Assembly (NCBI GenBank): GCA_934045075.1 | Contig: OW203723.1 | Coordinates: 20,134,035 to 20,198,034 of the forward strand | DNA: 64,000 nt | Source of the DNA: Yponomeuta sedellus | Lineage: Eukaryota > Arthropoda > Insecta > Lepidoptera > Yponomeutidae | Reading direction: 5' to 3' | In this document: piece by piece, positions 47,801-56,253 of the stretch | Numbering within the stretch: the first letter of the stretch is position 1 | Layout of the letters: each line of letters begins with the position of its first letter | Made by a program: the position numbers and the translations under genes | Notes under the pieces: model-generated | What the model was told of the DNA's origin: nothing | The model's database searches: none | The model's input: the letters and a program-made list of their open reading frames with translations, nothing else

Positions 47801-50800
47801 GAAACCTTCTTATTATGCCTACCGTTTGTTAGATGATGGTCATGACCAAACCACAGAAGTATTTAGTGCCAAAGCTAAATCACTACTGAAAGCTTTTATT
47901 AGCAATTTTGTCACCACACCAAAACCTAAAGTTATACCCATACACATTGTTAGCACTACAGCTAGAACAACCACTGAGCCGGAACAAGTTGTTAACATAG
48001 GGTTTAAAAAAACTTACAATAAATATGTTGATGAAAAACCATATAGGAGTAATTTCCCACGCTTACAAATTATAACTGAACCTACATTTAATGAATATCT
48101 GCATCCTAGTGTTGAACTCCCGAAACAAACAGAATCAGATTTCAAGGACGATGTAACATCTACGACCACTTCAACAAACACACCAACAATGCTAGAAAGT
48201 ACTACTAATACGCAATTTCATAGAATACCTAGTAGAGAAATGCACAACTCTAGATTTAGTGCCTTAGTCACTAGCGAATCACCAGAAAATCAAAGCTCGC
48301 ACAAGTTTTCTAAATTTGTGACTGAAAGAATTAAGGATATCAACAACTACAAAGACAGCGCCAGTGACAATAAAGAAGACAACGAATTGACTAAACTGAC
48401 AAACTATTCAACCGAAGATGTGACCGAGACTGAACGTGATAGACAGCTAAACAAATTTACTTCAACAACTACTAGCACAATCAAATCGACTTCGACTAAC
48501 AAACCAATAGAACCGACTACGCCGACAAAAAGCTTATCCTTCCCAACACGCGCCTCGCGAGTCAATCCCGCCATAAAGTTAGCTGCGGCAAACCCAGGAG
48601 GTGGGCGCAGGAGTTACCAATCGCCGACCAAATGCTCAGACAACGGTCTGCAAGAGAATCCGAAATGCAACGAAATCAAATACCAGAGGTATCGCAACCG
48701 TCGACTAGCCAACCCAAAGGCATTTAAAAGCTCACACTTTACTTACGAGAGGTGGAGGCCTCAAGTAGAGATTTAAAGGTTACTTTTCGCCTCGCGTTTA
48801 CCAGTAACTAGCATGAACGTTTCTTAATAGCACTCTAGCTGAACTCTGTCGCTTAACATTTTCTTCTCATTGGGGGACTTCGAATTCAAAAAGTCGGATG
48901 AGTTAAATTTTTATTGTGAATTGTTAACTCCTGACGCGACCATCCCTTTCCTCCTTTTATTACAATTGGCACTGCTGTAGTCAGCTGATAGTGAATCATC
49001 TTTACAAAGTTCCTCAATGCAGCTGTATTTTGCACCACATTAGCAAACTCATATTTTTAGTTAGAATTTGCACCATTATCACTATTTAGCACGCTAAAGA
49101 CGTAGTTGTCATTAGTTTGCTAAATGCATGTATAACATAATTTTAGGCGTTCGTCGTTTTTCATGATTATGGTAAATATGATAAACACTTTTTTATAATA
49201 CCAAAATTGTGTCTACGTGATAAGTATAATAATTAATTAGTAATAATTGTAATAGTGTCAAACTCCAGAAAAATAGTGTCACAAAGCGAGTCAAAATGTT
49301 AATTGAATAATGTGTCTGCTTATTACCTTCAGTCACACGCTGTACTAACTCCCATAGTGCCATTAGCGAGCCGATGACACGAGATTTTTCTTTCAGACCA
49401 AGTCCTACGCGAGGCCGTGGCTCGGCCCATTACTCAACTCTGAGCGGATCGGAACCCCTGCCACCACAGCAAACTTCCAACCGAGGGACCCCACCAACGT
49501 TAGAAATTGGAAATTTAATGCACGAAACATCACTATTTTCATTTTCATGCTTTTTATTAAATACATTTTGAGTATGCTATCTAAAGCGTATTTAATAAAT
49601 TTTTATTCGATTTCATGTCGGTACTATTGCTTATTCATTAGGTACCAAGAACCATAATAATAATAATGAAGAAGTTTCCTAGATACATCATCAAAATTCT
49701 ATCAGTTATTTTCATTGTACATAAGTACGTGAGCTTTCACGACTATTAACAAGTATTAAAACTTTCGTAAGCACAACACATTGTAGACTTTTAGTCCGGA
49801 TTTACTTACGGGTGTTGTTATATCGGAAAAGTGTGAGACGAGCAACCAACGACGCGAGCTCCGTCTCTGCTCACCATGATTAAGCTCTGCGAATCGGAGC
49901 AAAACCTGGTCGAACTTTTCCGATATAACAACACCCGTAAGTAAATCCGGACTAAAAGTCTACAATATTAACAAGTATATCACTTTTTAACATTTAGAAA
50001 TCTACAAAGTCTGATCCAAATTTTGTTTCACGCAGCCGCAGCCGCCCTACCCTGAAACCGTCAACGGCAATTGTATCCAAATCGACAGAGTTTATTGACG
50101 TTTACGCATACCCTCCGAGAAGGCCAACCGCAGTGTACCCGCAACCTACACCCGACAAAACAGCTGCTAAGTGTAGAAAAGATGTTTGTTTGTTACCTGA
50201 CTGCTCCTGTGGTGGAAAGGATATTCCTGGTACGTGTTTCTTTATTTGATCCAATAGATATATATATAAGTGTGTGTAGTGTTAAATAAATTTGAATCGC
50301 CCAGCCATGCTGAACGCTGTACCATAATAATAATAATTACTATAGCCATGATAAAAACTATAGTTGAAAATGATTTTAGTAAGTTACTTGCCTATTTATT
50401 TCTACTACATCGTTATAAATTTCAAGTGATTTTGTTGAAATAGGCAATTTACCAGTCAACGAGGTGCCACAAATTGTATTAATAACATTTGACGATGCTG
50501 TCAATGATCTCAACAAACCATATTACGAAGAAATCTTCGAAAAAGGACGAGTCAACCCAAATGGGTGTCCAATCTCTGGCACGTTCTACGTGTCACACGA
50601 ATGGACAGATTATAGTCAAGTCCAAAATTTATACGCGGATGGCCACGAATTCGCTTCGCATACTGTGTCGTAAGTTTGTAAAAAGGATTTTCAATTTCTC
50701 TTCTGGCGTGGTTCTCTATTCGAAAATGTTCATACTGCTAACAGTATTATATTCATGGCCATCTACAATGTCTTTGGTATCAGCAAACGTATATATAACA

Positions 50801-53735
50801 CTAAACTACAAATATTTATCTTATTGACATTAACCAACTTGATATTTTTTTCTCTTCCTCATGCTTATCTTCCTGAACCTTTTAAAACCTTCCTTTTTCC
50901 TGGCACTTTTGTCTCTCAACCCGACATGCACATTCACTGCCACTGCCCATCCCAAATCACTAAACAGGGGACTTGCCTGTCGAGAGCATACCGCAAATCG
51001 TTCTGCTGACGTTTGACGATTCCGTGAATGATCTTAATAAGGTCCTTTATCAGGATCTTTTCGACAAGGGTCGTGTGAATCCTAACGGATGTCCAATCTC
51101 AGCCACGTTTTATGTCTCTCACGAATGGACCGATTACAGTCAAGTCCAGAACTTGTACGCTGCAGGCCACGAGATGGCTTCACATACGATTTCGTAAGTT
51201 TTCTTCATTTTGCTGTCGTACAACACTAACTTTTCAGTGGCACAAACCTACATAAATACAGAAACAGAAACGGAGGACCTAAATATTGTAGATCTGCTGT
51301 CGACTGTACTATTAAGTTTCAAACGTGACTGCTAAAAACTCATTGGACGGAAGTGGAATTAAAACACAGGAACGTATGTGAAAATCTTTTAGTGGCGCTC
51401 GTCTGAACGAAATAGTTATGTTGCTAATGCCATTTTATTTTAACCTATTTATCGTAGGGGAGCCAAATTTTATCTCTAGATTTACGAAAGCCACATTATC
51501 AACCAATCACTTATATCAGACCAAACATACATGAACACAATTTACCTCGGTTTATATATTTAATTTCTTTTTTACGAGGGCACCTGAATACTTATTCTTT
51601 CTTTTTTTAACTTTCATTTCTCAACTATTTCTAACTCAACATAAATATATTCAATATTGTTATAATTCTGATACGATTCCTATCACATTACAGTCACAGT
51701 TTTGGAGAGCAATTCTCGCAAAAGAAATGGAATAGAGAAGTGGGTGGGCAGAGAGAGATATTAGCGGCTTACGGTGGAGTTAAGCTTGAGGATGTCAGAG
51801 GCATGAGAGCGCCTTTCCTCTCTGTGGGCGGAAACAAGATGTTCAAGATGTTGTATGATTCAAATTTCACCTACGACTCGTCTATGCCTGTCTACGAGAA
51901 TAGACCACCGAGCTGGCCCTACACTCTTGACTACAAACTTTTCCACGACTGTATGATACCGCCATGCCCAACAAAATCTTATCCTGGTAAGATCACCTGA
52001 CAAAATATATAATACATTTTGTAGTTAAAAATAAATCCCAAGAAAGATCCATATCAATGAAGCAGTTTTTTATTTCAACGTCAAGAATTTCCATTTGGTT
52101 TACTGAATGTCTGTTAGCTGTTGATATGTTATTTTCTTACAAAAAAGTATTTTTTTTTACGAACAACGTAATAAATAAAGCAAGGTTTTACTAGTTTTGT
52201 GTATTTCAGGTGTCTGGGAAGTACCTATGGTGATGTGGCAGGATCTGAATGGAGGTCGGTGCTCCATGGGTGACGCTTGTGCCAATCCACCGAATGCCGA
52301 AGGCGTATACAAAATGCTTTTGAAAAACTTCGATAGACATTACACTACTAACAGGTAATCATCGCCTTGTTGAACACAATTACAATTTAAACCTTTTGTA
52401 ACGAGCAAAAGTTTAATAACTATAGTTTTGTTTTACTATCTTCTACAGACAATTTTTTGTTGGTCAGGTTATAACAAAAAAAATATCTCTAAGAGATTGG
52501 TATTCCGAACTGCTAATAGATGGCACATGCTGATAGCTGCTGAAATATAGTAAAATAGTGTTACTGCCGCTTAGAATATTTTAAAATTGTACTATATTTA
52601 TGAATATTCTTTATTTTTTCCTGTTTATTTGATACTCGAAAAGAAAAATAAACAGAGATTTTTTTTTTAAATGTTACTTCGATCATTTTGATTTGTTCAT
52701 TTAAAATGTAGCCTATATCATCTGGAATGTAACAACGAATCGAATGATGACTCTTTAGACTTTATTTTAAAAAGTCTTAATTAAGGCCTGTGTAGAATAT
52801 AGACTACTTATTCTATGTTGTAAAAACCTATGTTTATTGGACATCTTTTACTATAGATAGTGTTTTTTAACAATCCAAAAAGAAGAGTAAATAATTTACA
52901 AATTCAATTTACAACAGTTTTATAGGAATGAAATAGCAAAGAAAATAAAAACACAAGTTCCATTAGTAACAATTTTCGATTGTATTCTAGGGCACCTTTC
53001 GGTCTCTTCTACCACGCTGCCTGGTTCACGCAGCCTCACCACAAGGAAGGATTCATCATGTTCCTGGACTTTATCAACGGAATGAATGACGTCTGGATTG
53101 TCACCAACTGGCAGGCGCTCCAGTGGGTCAGAGACCCCACGCCTATCAATAGACTTAACAACTTCCAACCGTTCCAGTGTGATTACCCTGTAAGTGAATA
53201 CTAAATGCTTCATACTTTCTTCTTAAATCCATAATTCCATAAGAACTATTTGGACTTTGTTATAAGTAGCAATGACTGTCCCACTGCTGAACAAAGATCT
53301 CTTAAATTTTTAATTAGACCTTTAGATTTCCACTCAATCCTTGAACTTCCGGGTCGTGATTTTTTATAAAGATTAATGATTGCGTCTTAAATATCTTAAA
53401 AATGATATTAAACTAACTTGCTTTGGTTCACGTAATTGATGTCATCTATTTCATAATATTATTGTCAGTAAATCAAAACGTCCATATGTTCAACATATTG
53501 TTGTGTTACACTACAGCTTACATTGCTCTTTCTATTATTAACTCACTGTTTTCAATTTTTATTTTATTCTTCCCAGGACCGGCCAAAGAAGTGCAATAAC
53601 GCTAAAGTCTGCAATCTGTGGCATAAATCTGGAGTCCGCTACATGAGGACTTGCCAACCATGTCCCGAAATATTTCCCTGGACCGGCAAAACAGGCATCA
53701 GATCATCACGTATCGACAATGACATTGAGGAATAG
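37970..53735 (+). CDS. Cda5: Chitin deacetylase 5-like protein (5'-partial, 17 exons)
   Basis: A secreted carbohydrate-esterase family 4 protein expected to deacetylate chitin in the extracellular matrix or cuticle. Exons by splice phase: 37970-38174, 38639-38864, 39287-39564, 39985-42870, 43857-44008, 45680-45831, 45920-45972, 46125-46301, 46829-48751, 49397-49498, 50036-50229, then either 50444-50669 or 50968-51193, then 51694-51986, 52210-52354, 52991-53189, 53577-53735 (stop TAG). With one alternative exon these encode about 2,455 residues. Domain order is a six-cysteine chitin-binding (CBM14) domain, a linker of some 1,900 residues, and a deacetylase domain with TFDD, HT(V/I)SH, RAPF and DSS motifs plus a Cys-rich C-terminus. 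No LDL-receptor A domain is present. That excludes CDA1-3, and the huge linker points to CDA5 and not CDA4. The first exon enters in phase 1, so the signal-peptide exon lies upstream and was not found. Weakest points are the 48751 donor (AG|GTGGAG) and exon 49397-49498 (donor GTTAGA). Confidence 0.9.
39287..39564 (+). CDS. Cda5: Cda5 linker exon with two possible acceptors
   Basis: Joins the previous exon in phase 0 (DYEK|QQQLYAEVDDLPP). The acceptor at 39286 follows CCATCTCATTTTCAG. An equally good or better acceptor lies at 39178 (TTATTATTTTTCTGCTAG) and is also in frame; it would add 36 residues (IELMGRLFQAHL...). Alternative 3' splice-site use is therefore possible. Donor TATAG|GTAAGG is clear. 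Confidence 0.8.
39714..39838. mobile_element. Degenerate MITE family G copy in a Cda5 intron
   Basis: TTTTCAATTGAGAAATTCGC at the left, GACAGACATTAATTAAGTG in the core and TTTGAAAACCGG at the right correspond to the family with many changes. The oldest of the copies. Confidence 0.4.
39985..42870 (+). CDS. Cda5: Cda5 giant linker exon (about 962 residues)
   Basis: One 2,886-base open exon from TTTCAG|TGCGGACAAC to AACAG|GTAAAAG. The peptide is hydrophilic and low-complexity, rich in N, Q, P, S, T and H. It has acidic clusters (DDADMEFIEDGDEDTSDEVE; SSSEESSENDDDDS), a short polyglutamine tract coded near 41505-41525, and recurring KPY/TRP segments. Two proprotein-convertase-like sites occur near its start, RRKR (40074-40085) and RGKR (40279-40290). 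No globular domain is seen. It probably forms an extended extracellular spacer between the chitin-binding and catalytic domains. A diverged MITE G sits in the intron just upstream. Confidence 0.9.
43185..43262 (+). pseudogene. Short LINE remnant in a Cda5 intron
   Basis: Reads AGSGWTRMVDDIRKCR, similar to the WTDDIR..AG.RW block of non-LTR polyproteins. Only a scrap remains. Confidence 0.3.
43857..46301 (+). CDS. Cda5: Cda5 small linker exons (four)
   Basis: Exons 43857-44008 (phase 2 in, 1 out), 45680-45831 (1 in, 0 out), 45920-45972 (0 in, 2 out) and 46125-46301 (2 in, 2 out). They encode a Pro/Tyr-rich stretch (PDQYDPYYAVYDEDGELYKD), a PPPPRRP segment, a Gln/Asn-rich 53-base micro-exon (IVQNNQNQYQQGIRHST), and a mucin-like Ser/Thr run. 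The acceptor at 45679 has a poor pyrimidine tract; 45721 (GACCTGCAG|TC) is also in frame and would shorten the exon by 42 bases. The 88-base intron before the micro-exon is the shortest in the gene. Confidence 0.75.
44921..44955 (+). repeat. SINE family A tail fragment in a Cda5 intron
   Basis: TATGTGCCTGTATGTAAATG followed by TTATGTTATG matches the 3' end of SINE A. The intron (44009-45679) otherwise shows nothing recognisable. Confidence 0.5.
46829..48751 (+). CDS. Cda5: Cda5 second large linker exon (about 641 residues)
   Basis: Open from TTCAACAG|ATCATCG. The peptide is Thr/Ser/Lys-rich with many TTTxxTT and NKPIEPTTP-type segments, ending in a short two-cysteine motif (KCSDNGLQENPKC) and basic KYQRYRNRR. 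Possible phase-2 donors are at 48752 (GAGAG|GTGGAG) and 48688 (CAGAG|GTATCG); neither is strong. If neither is used, the frame runs on to TAA at 48774-48776, giving a form without the catalytic domain. Confidence 0.75.
49397..49498 (+). CDS. Cda5: Cda5 candidate optional exon
   Basis: A good acceptor (TTTTTCTTTCAG) opens a 34-codon frame with the same Pro/Ser-rich character (SPTRGRGSAHYSTLSGSEPL). Entry and exit phases are both 2, so it can be skipped without changing frame. The donor CCAAC|GTTAGA is weak. Could be a cassette exon or not used at all. Confidence 0.5.
49790..49966. mobile_element. Intact long-TIR MITE family J in a Cda5 intron
   Basis: About 53 bases at each end are exact or near-exact inverse copies, starting ATTGTAGACTTTTAGTCCGG and including GGGTGTTGTTATATCGG. 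The element could fold into a long hairpin. It ends only 69 bases before the acceptor of the exon at 50036. A 13-base direct repeat (TATTAACAAGTAT) lies to its left at about 49743-49755 and just right of it at 49966-49978. The partner copy is at 4620-4782. Confidence 0.75.
50036..50229 (+). CDS. Cda5: Cda5 exon leading into the deacetylase domain
   Basis: Enters in phase 2 after CACGCAG and exits in phase 1 (ATTCCTG|GTACGT). It encodes a Pro-rich stretch, then CRKDVCLLPDCSCGGKDIPG, the Cys-rich lead-in that precedes the catalytic domain in insect chitin deacetylases. Confidence 0.88.
50444..50669 (+). CDS. Cda5: Cda5 mutually exclusive catalytic exon a
   Basis: 226 bases, phase 1 in and 2 out. 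It encodes the start of the CE4 domain, with motif 1 TFDDAV (metal and catalytic aspartates) and the first histidine of the HTVSH motif at its end, where the next exon supplies the second histidine. It carries GRVNPNGCPISGTFYVSHEW. The acceptor is TTGTTGAAATAG and the donor TC|GTAAGT. Confidence 0.9.
50968..51193 (+). CDS. Cda5: Cda5 mutually exclusive catalytic exon b
   Basis: 226 bases with the same phases and the same TC|GTAAGT donor as exon a. The two 76-residue peptides differ at 16 positions by my count (about 79% identical), mostly near the start and in the helix after motif 1. Motif 1 is TFDDSV here. Including both exons would shift the frame (226 is not a multiple of three), which enforces exclusive use. 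Alternative exons have been reported for beetle CDA2 and CDA5, so this is consistent with the family. Confidence 0.9.
51694..53735 (+). CDS. Cda5: Cda5 exons completing the deacetylase domain
   Basis: Exons 51694-51986, 52210-52354, 52991-53189 and 53577-53735. They supply the second metal-binding histidine (HTxS|HSFGEQF), motif 3 (RGMRAPFLSVGGN), motif 4 (TYDSSMPVYE), the MIPPCPTKSYPGVWEVPMVM segment, and the C-terminal region with FHAAWF-like YHAAWFTQPHH and NDVWIVTNWQALQW. A Cys-rich tail (CNNAKVCNLW...RTCQPCPEIFPWTG) precedes the stop. All catalytic residues expected of an active CE4 enzyme appear present. Confidence 0.92.
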
Positions 53736-55203
53736 ATTAGTTAGCAAATGAAGAGCGATTGTGATTTGAATGAGTCTTTAGGAAAATCTCAAAAATAATT
53801 TGGGAGTTGCAGAAGCAAAGGAGGCAAGAATACGTTCATTCCGTAATACCATTCCTATTGAAGTTTATTGTTTTGTCACCAACATAAAGAGTGCCATTTA
53901 GATTTTGATGGTCACAAAACATGTCATGCTACCTTTTGTAGTTCATCTAGTTAGAAGGTGAGATTAGAATGTATATTTTTGCCGATTTTAACGTCGCAAA
54001 TTCTTTATTTCTACAGTCCATTCAGTCCATTATATGGGAACTGTGATATTGTGTTTGTTGTGAAGATATCTAGTGCAAAAATCACATCAAATTATTCGTT
54101 AACGAGTGACGATTTAATGTGCAATGGTACGTTTTGCTACCAACATTTTGCTTTTTCCTATACTGTGTTCGTTATATTTATGTTATAAAGTTTCTAAAGC
54201 AAGTTCTCCTATAGAATTGTAGAGAGATAATTGATTTTAAAATCACGATGTTTGGTATATAAGTAAACTTCAGTATTTTTTTAATTTTTTATGCATCATT
54301 ATTATATAAATCTTTCTGTAGATTACCACAGATTACCATTTTTCCAATAATATCTATTAATTTAACGCCATATTATAAATTAGAAGATGTGTTTGGATCT
54401 TGCCAGCTTCGTGGTTAACACTGCCTTTTATTATGATTTGTATATATAATTTTAGGATAGAGTATTTTTGTAAAGTTAAAAAAATTAAGATACTATTAGG
54501 TACTACAACATTTTGTATCGTTTTTTACATCTGTTTGACCATGACAAAGTAACTGTCTAATATAATAAATAATAGCTATTCTTAGAAGGATTTTCCTCAC
54601 AAGACCTAGACATTTACGTATATTTAGAAATTGTGTTTACTTCAATTCCCTATTACTATGCTGTCTTGTAAGTCAATTGTCGACTTGGATATAATATTTT
54701 TTTGGCGTTACGGAGACGTCTGTTTACATCGCTTTTGTGATGTATCACATGTCTACGCGACTGCTGAAATTTAATGATAAACAAATATTAAAGTTTCAAT
54801 ACGATTCTGTTTCAATTCATTTGAAAATAAAGGGGCAATTTCACTCAATGCTAGAAACTTCGCTTCGTAGGAAAATCATTCCTTATAATATTAAACAGCT
54901 TGCTGCGAATCTATTTAAATACTTAGGTTATGCTTAACTTATAAGCTCTTTAATTGTAAATATAGTTTTAGTATTTAATTTTTCTAAATTTGTAGCAACT
55001 ACCTATTTGGACGATTTTAAGATTTTGAAATATTTTTGTATTGGTCTAAATTTTTTCGGAGCATATTGTAAGTACCTTTGACAACTGTGGTAGATTATAA
55101 GCATCGGTCGTTTTTTTATTTCTGCTCATTCCTACATTACATTGAACAATGAATAATACTTACCTGAGTAAGTGTATGTACGACCAGTGCCGAGAGTAAT
55201 AAA
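53736..55203 (+). promoter_or_regulatory. Cda5 3' UTR with candidate polyadenylation signal
   Basis: AT-rich non-coding sequence follows the stop. An AATAAA at 55198-55203 with GT-rich sequence after it (TGTGAAAATTGTATTTAGTT) could end a UTR of about 1.5 kb. Earlier AATAAA-like sites (for example near 54563) could give shorter forms. Open frames within are spurious. Confidence 0.45.
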
Positions 55204-55445
55204 ATTCTGTGAAAATTGTATTTAGTTCTGTTTTTATTCCTGATCTACTTAGCGACTATGATCTTTTTTACCCGTGACCTAAAGATAATATATTTATCGA
55301 ACTGAGTAAAGAGCGTCACAAAAATAGCCTTCATTCGTGTCGGTCAGTGACTGTGACCATGAAAAAACCTGCACTACAAATCAAATATGTATTTCCAATC
55401 ATAACACCTGCGATGGTATTTCAGCGATCAAGGGTAGTCAAAGCC

Positions 55446-55452
55446 TATATAA
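55446..55452 (+). promoter_or_regulatory. TATA box upstream of Ir21a
   Basis: TATATAA in the context GCCTATATAAGGC, 67 bases before the start codon. It predicts transcription start near 55475-55480 and a very short 5' UTR. Confidence 0.6.
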
Positions 55453-55518
55453 GGCATAACATGGTTCGGATAGAATCTATTTGCTCGCTGCTAACTTTCG
55501 AGTAATTTTGACTTCAGT

Positions 55519-56253
55519 ATGAAATTTTCAAAGTTATTGCTATTGCAAGGTATCATTTGCTGCGTTGTGTCTCAAGAGATAGAATTCTATCCATCGCAGT
55601 CAATAATCAATCTAAGACGTTCATTAAAAAATAATGGTGCTGGTAAAATACCACACACTGTTAAAGATATACGAAATGCTGACGATATAATCCGAATTGG
55701 AATTAGATATTTCAATGAATCAATAATATTGGATTCTGCTCCAATCATGAAAAGAGAAGTAGATCCTGTATTTCATGGCCACCCAAAAACGAGAGAAGAA
55801 CAATGGAACGAACATTTTCTCAATAAAAGTACTGCTTTCGATCAAGCACCATCTCTAATAAGACTAATCCACGCAATTACAATAAAGTACCTAAACGATT
55901 GCACGCCTGTTCTCCTTTACGATAACCATGTTCTAAAACAAGAAAACCTCCTGTTTCAAAACTTACTCAAAGATTTTCCTGTAACGCTAATTCACGGTAA
56001 CATTGAAGATACAAACGTGTTGGAAAACCCCGATATATTGAGGCCAGTGAGAGAATGCTTACATTTTATTATGTTCATTACCGACCTGAAAACCTGTAGC
56101 AAGATTATTGGAATGCAGTCGACAAGTAAAGTCGTGATAGTAGCAAGGACATCTCAGTGGGCAGTGCAAGAGTTTTTGTCTGGACCGTTATCGAGAAAAA
56201 TTGTTAACTTATTGGTGGTTGGACAGAGTTTCAAAGATGACGATGACACTTTA
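55519..56253 (+). CDS. Ir21a: Ir21a exon 1: signal peptide and N-terminal domain
   Basis: 245 codons ending at ACTTTA|GTAAGT (phase 0). The start ATG follows TTCAGT and opens MKFSKLLLLQGIICCVVSQ, a clear secretion signal. The open frame runs 12 codons past the donor, but the join to EAPYILYTHRLYIDG at 57343 is needed to continue the receptor. Confidence 0.88.

Noticed and set aside
50444..51193. Tandem gene duplication producing two deacetylase genes
   Set aside because: Only a single exon is duplicated and all other exons are single. Phases show alternative splicing of one gene.
37970..53735. Assignment to CDA1/CDA2 (serpentine/vermiform type) or a gut CDA
   Set aside because: There is no LDL-receptor A domain between the chitin-binding and catalytic parts, and gut-type CDAs lack the long linker. 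CDA5 fits best.
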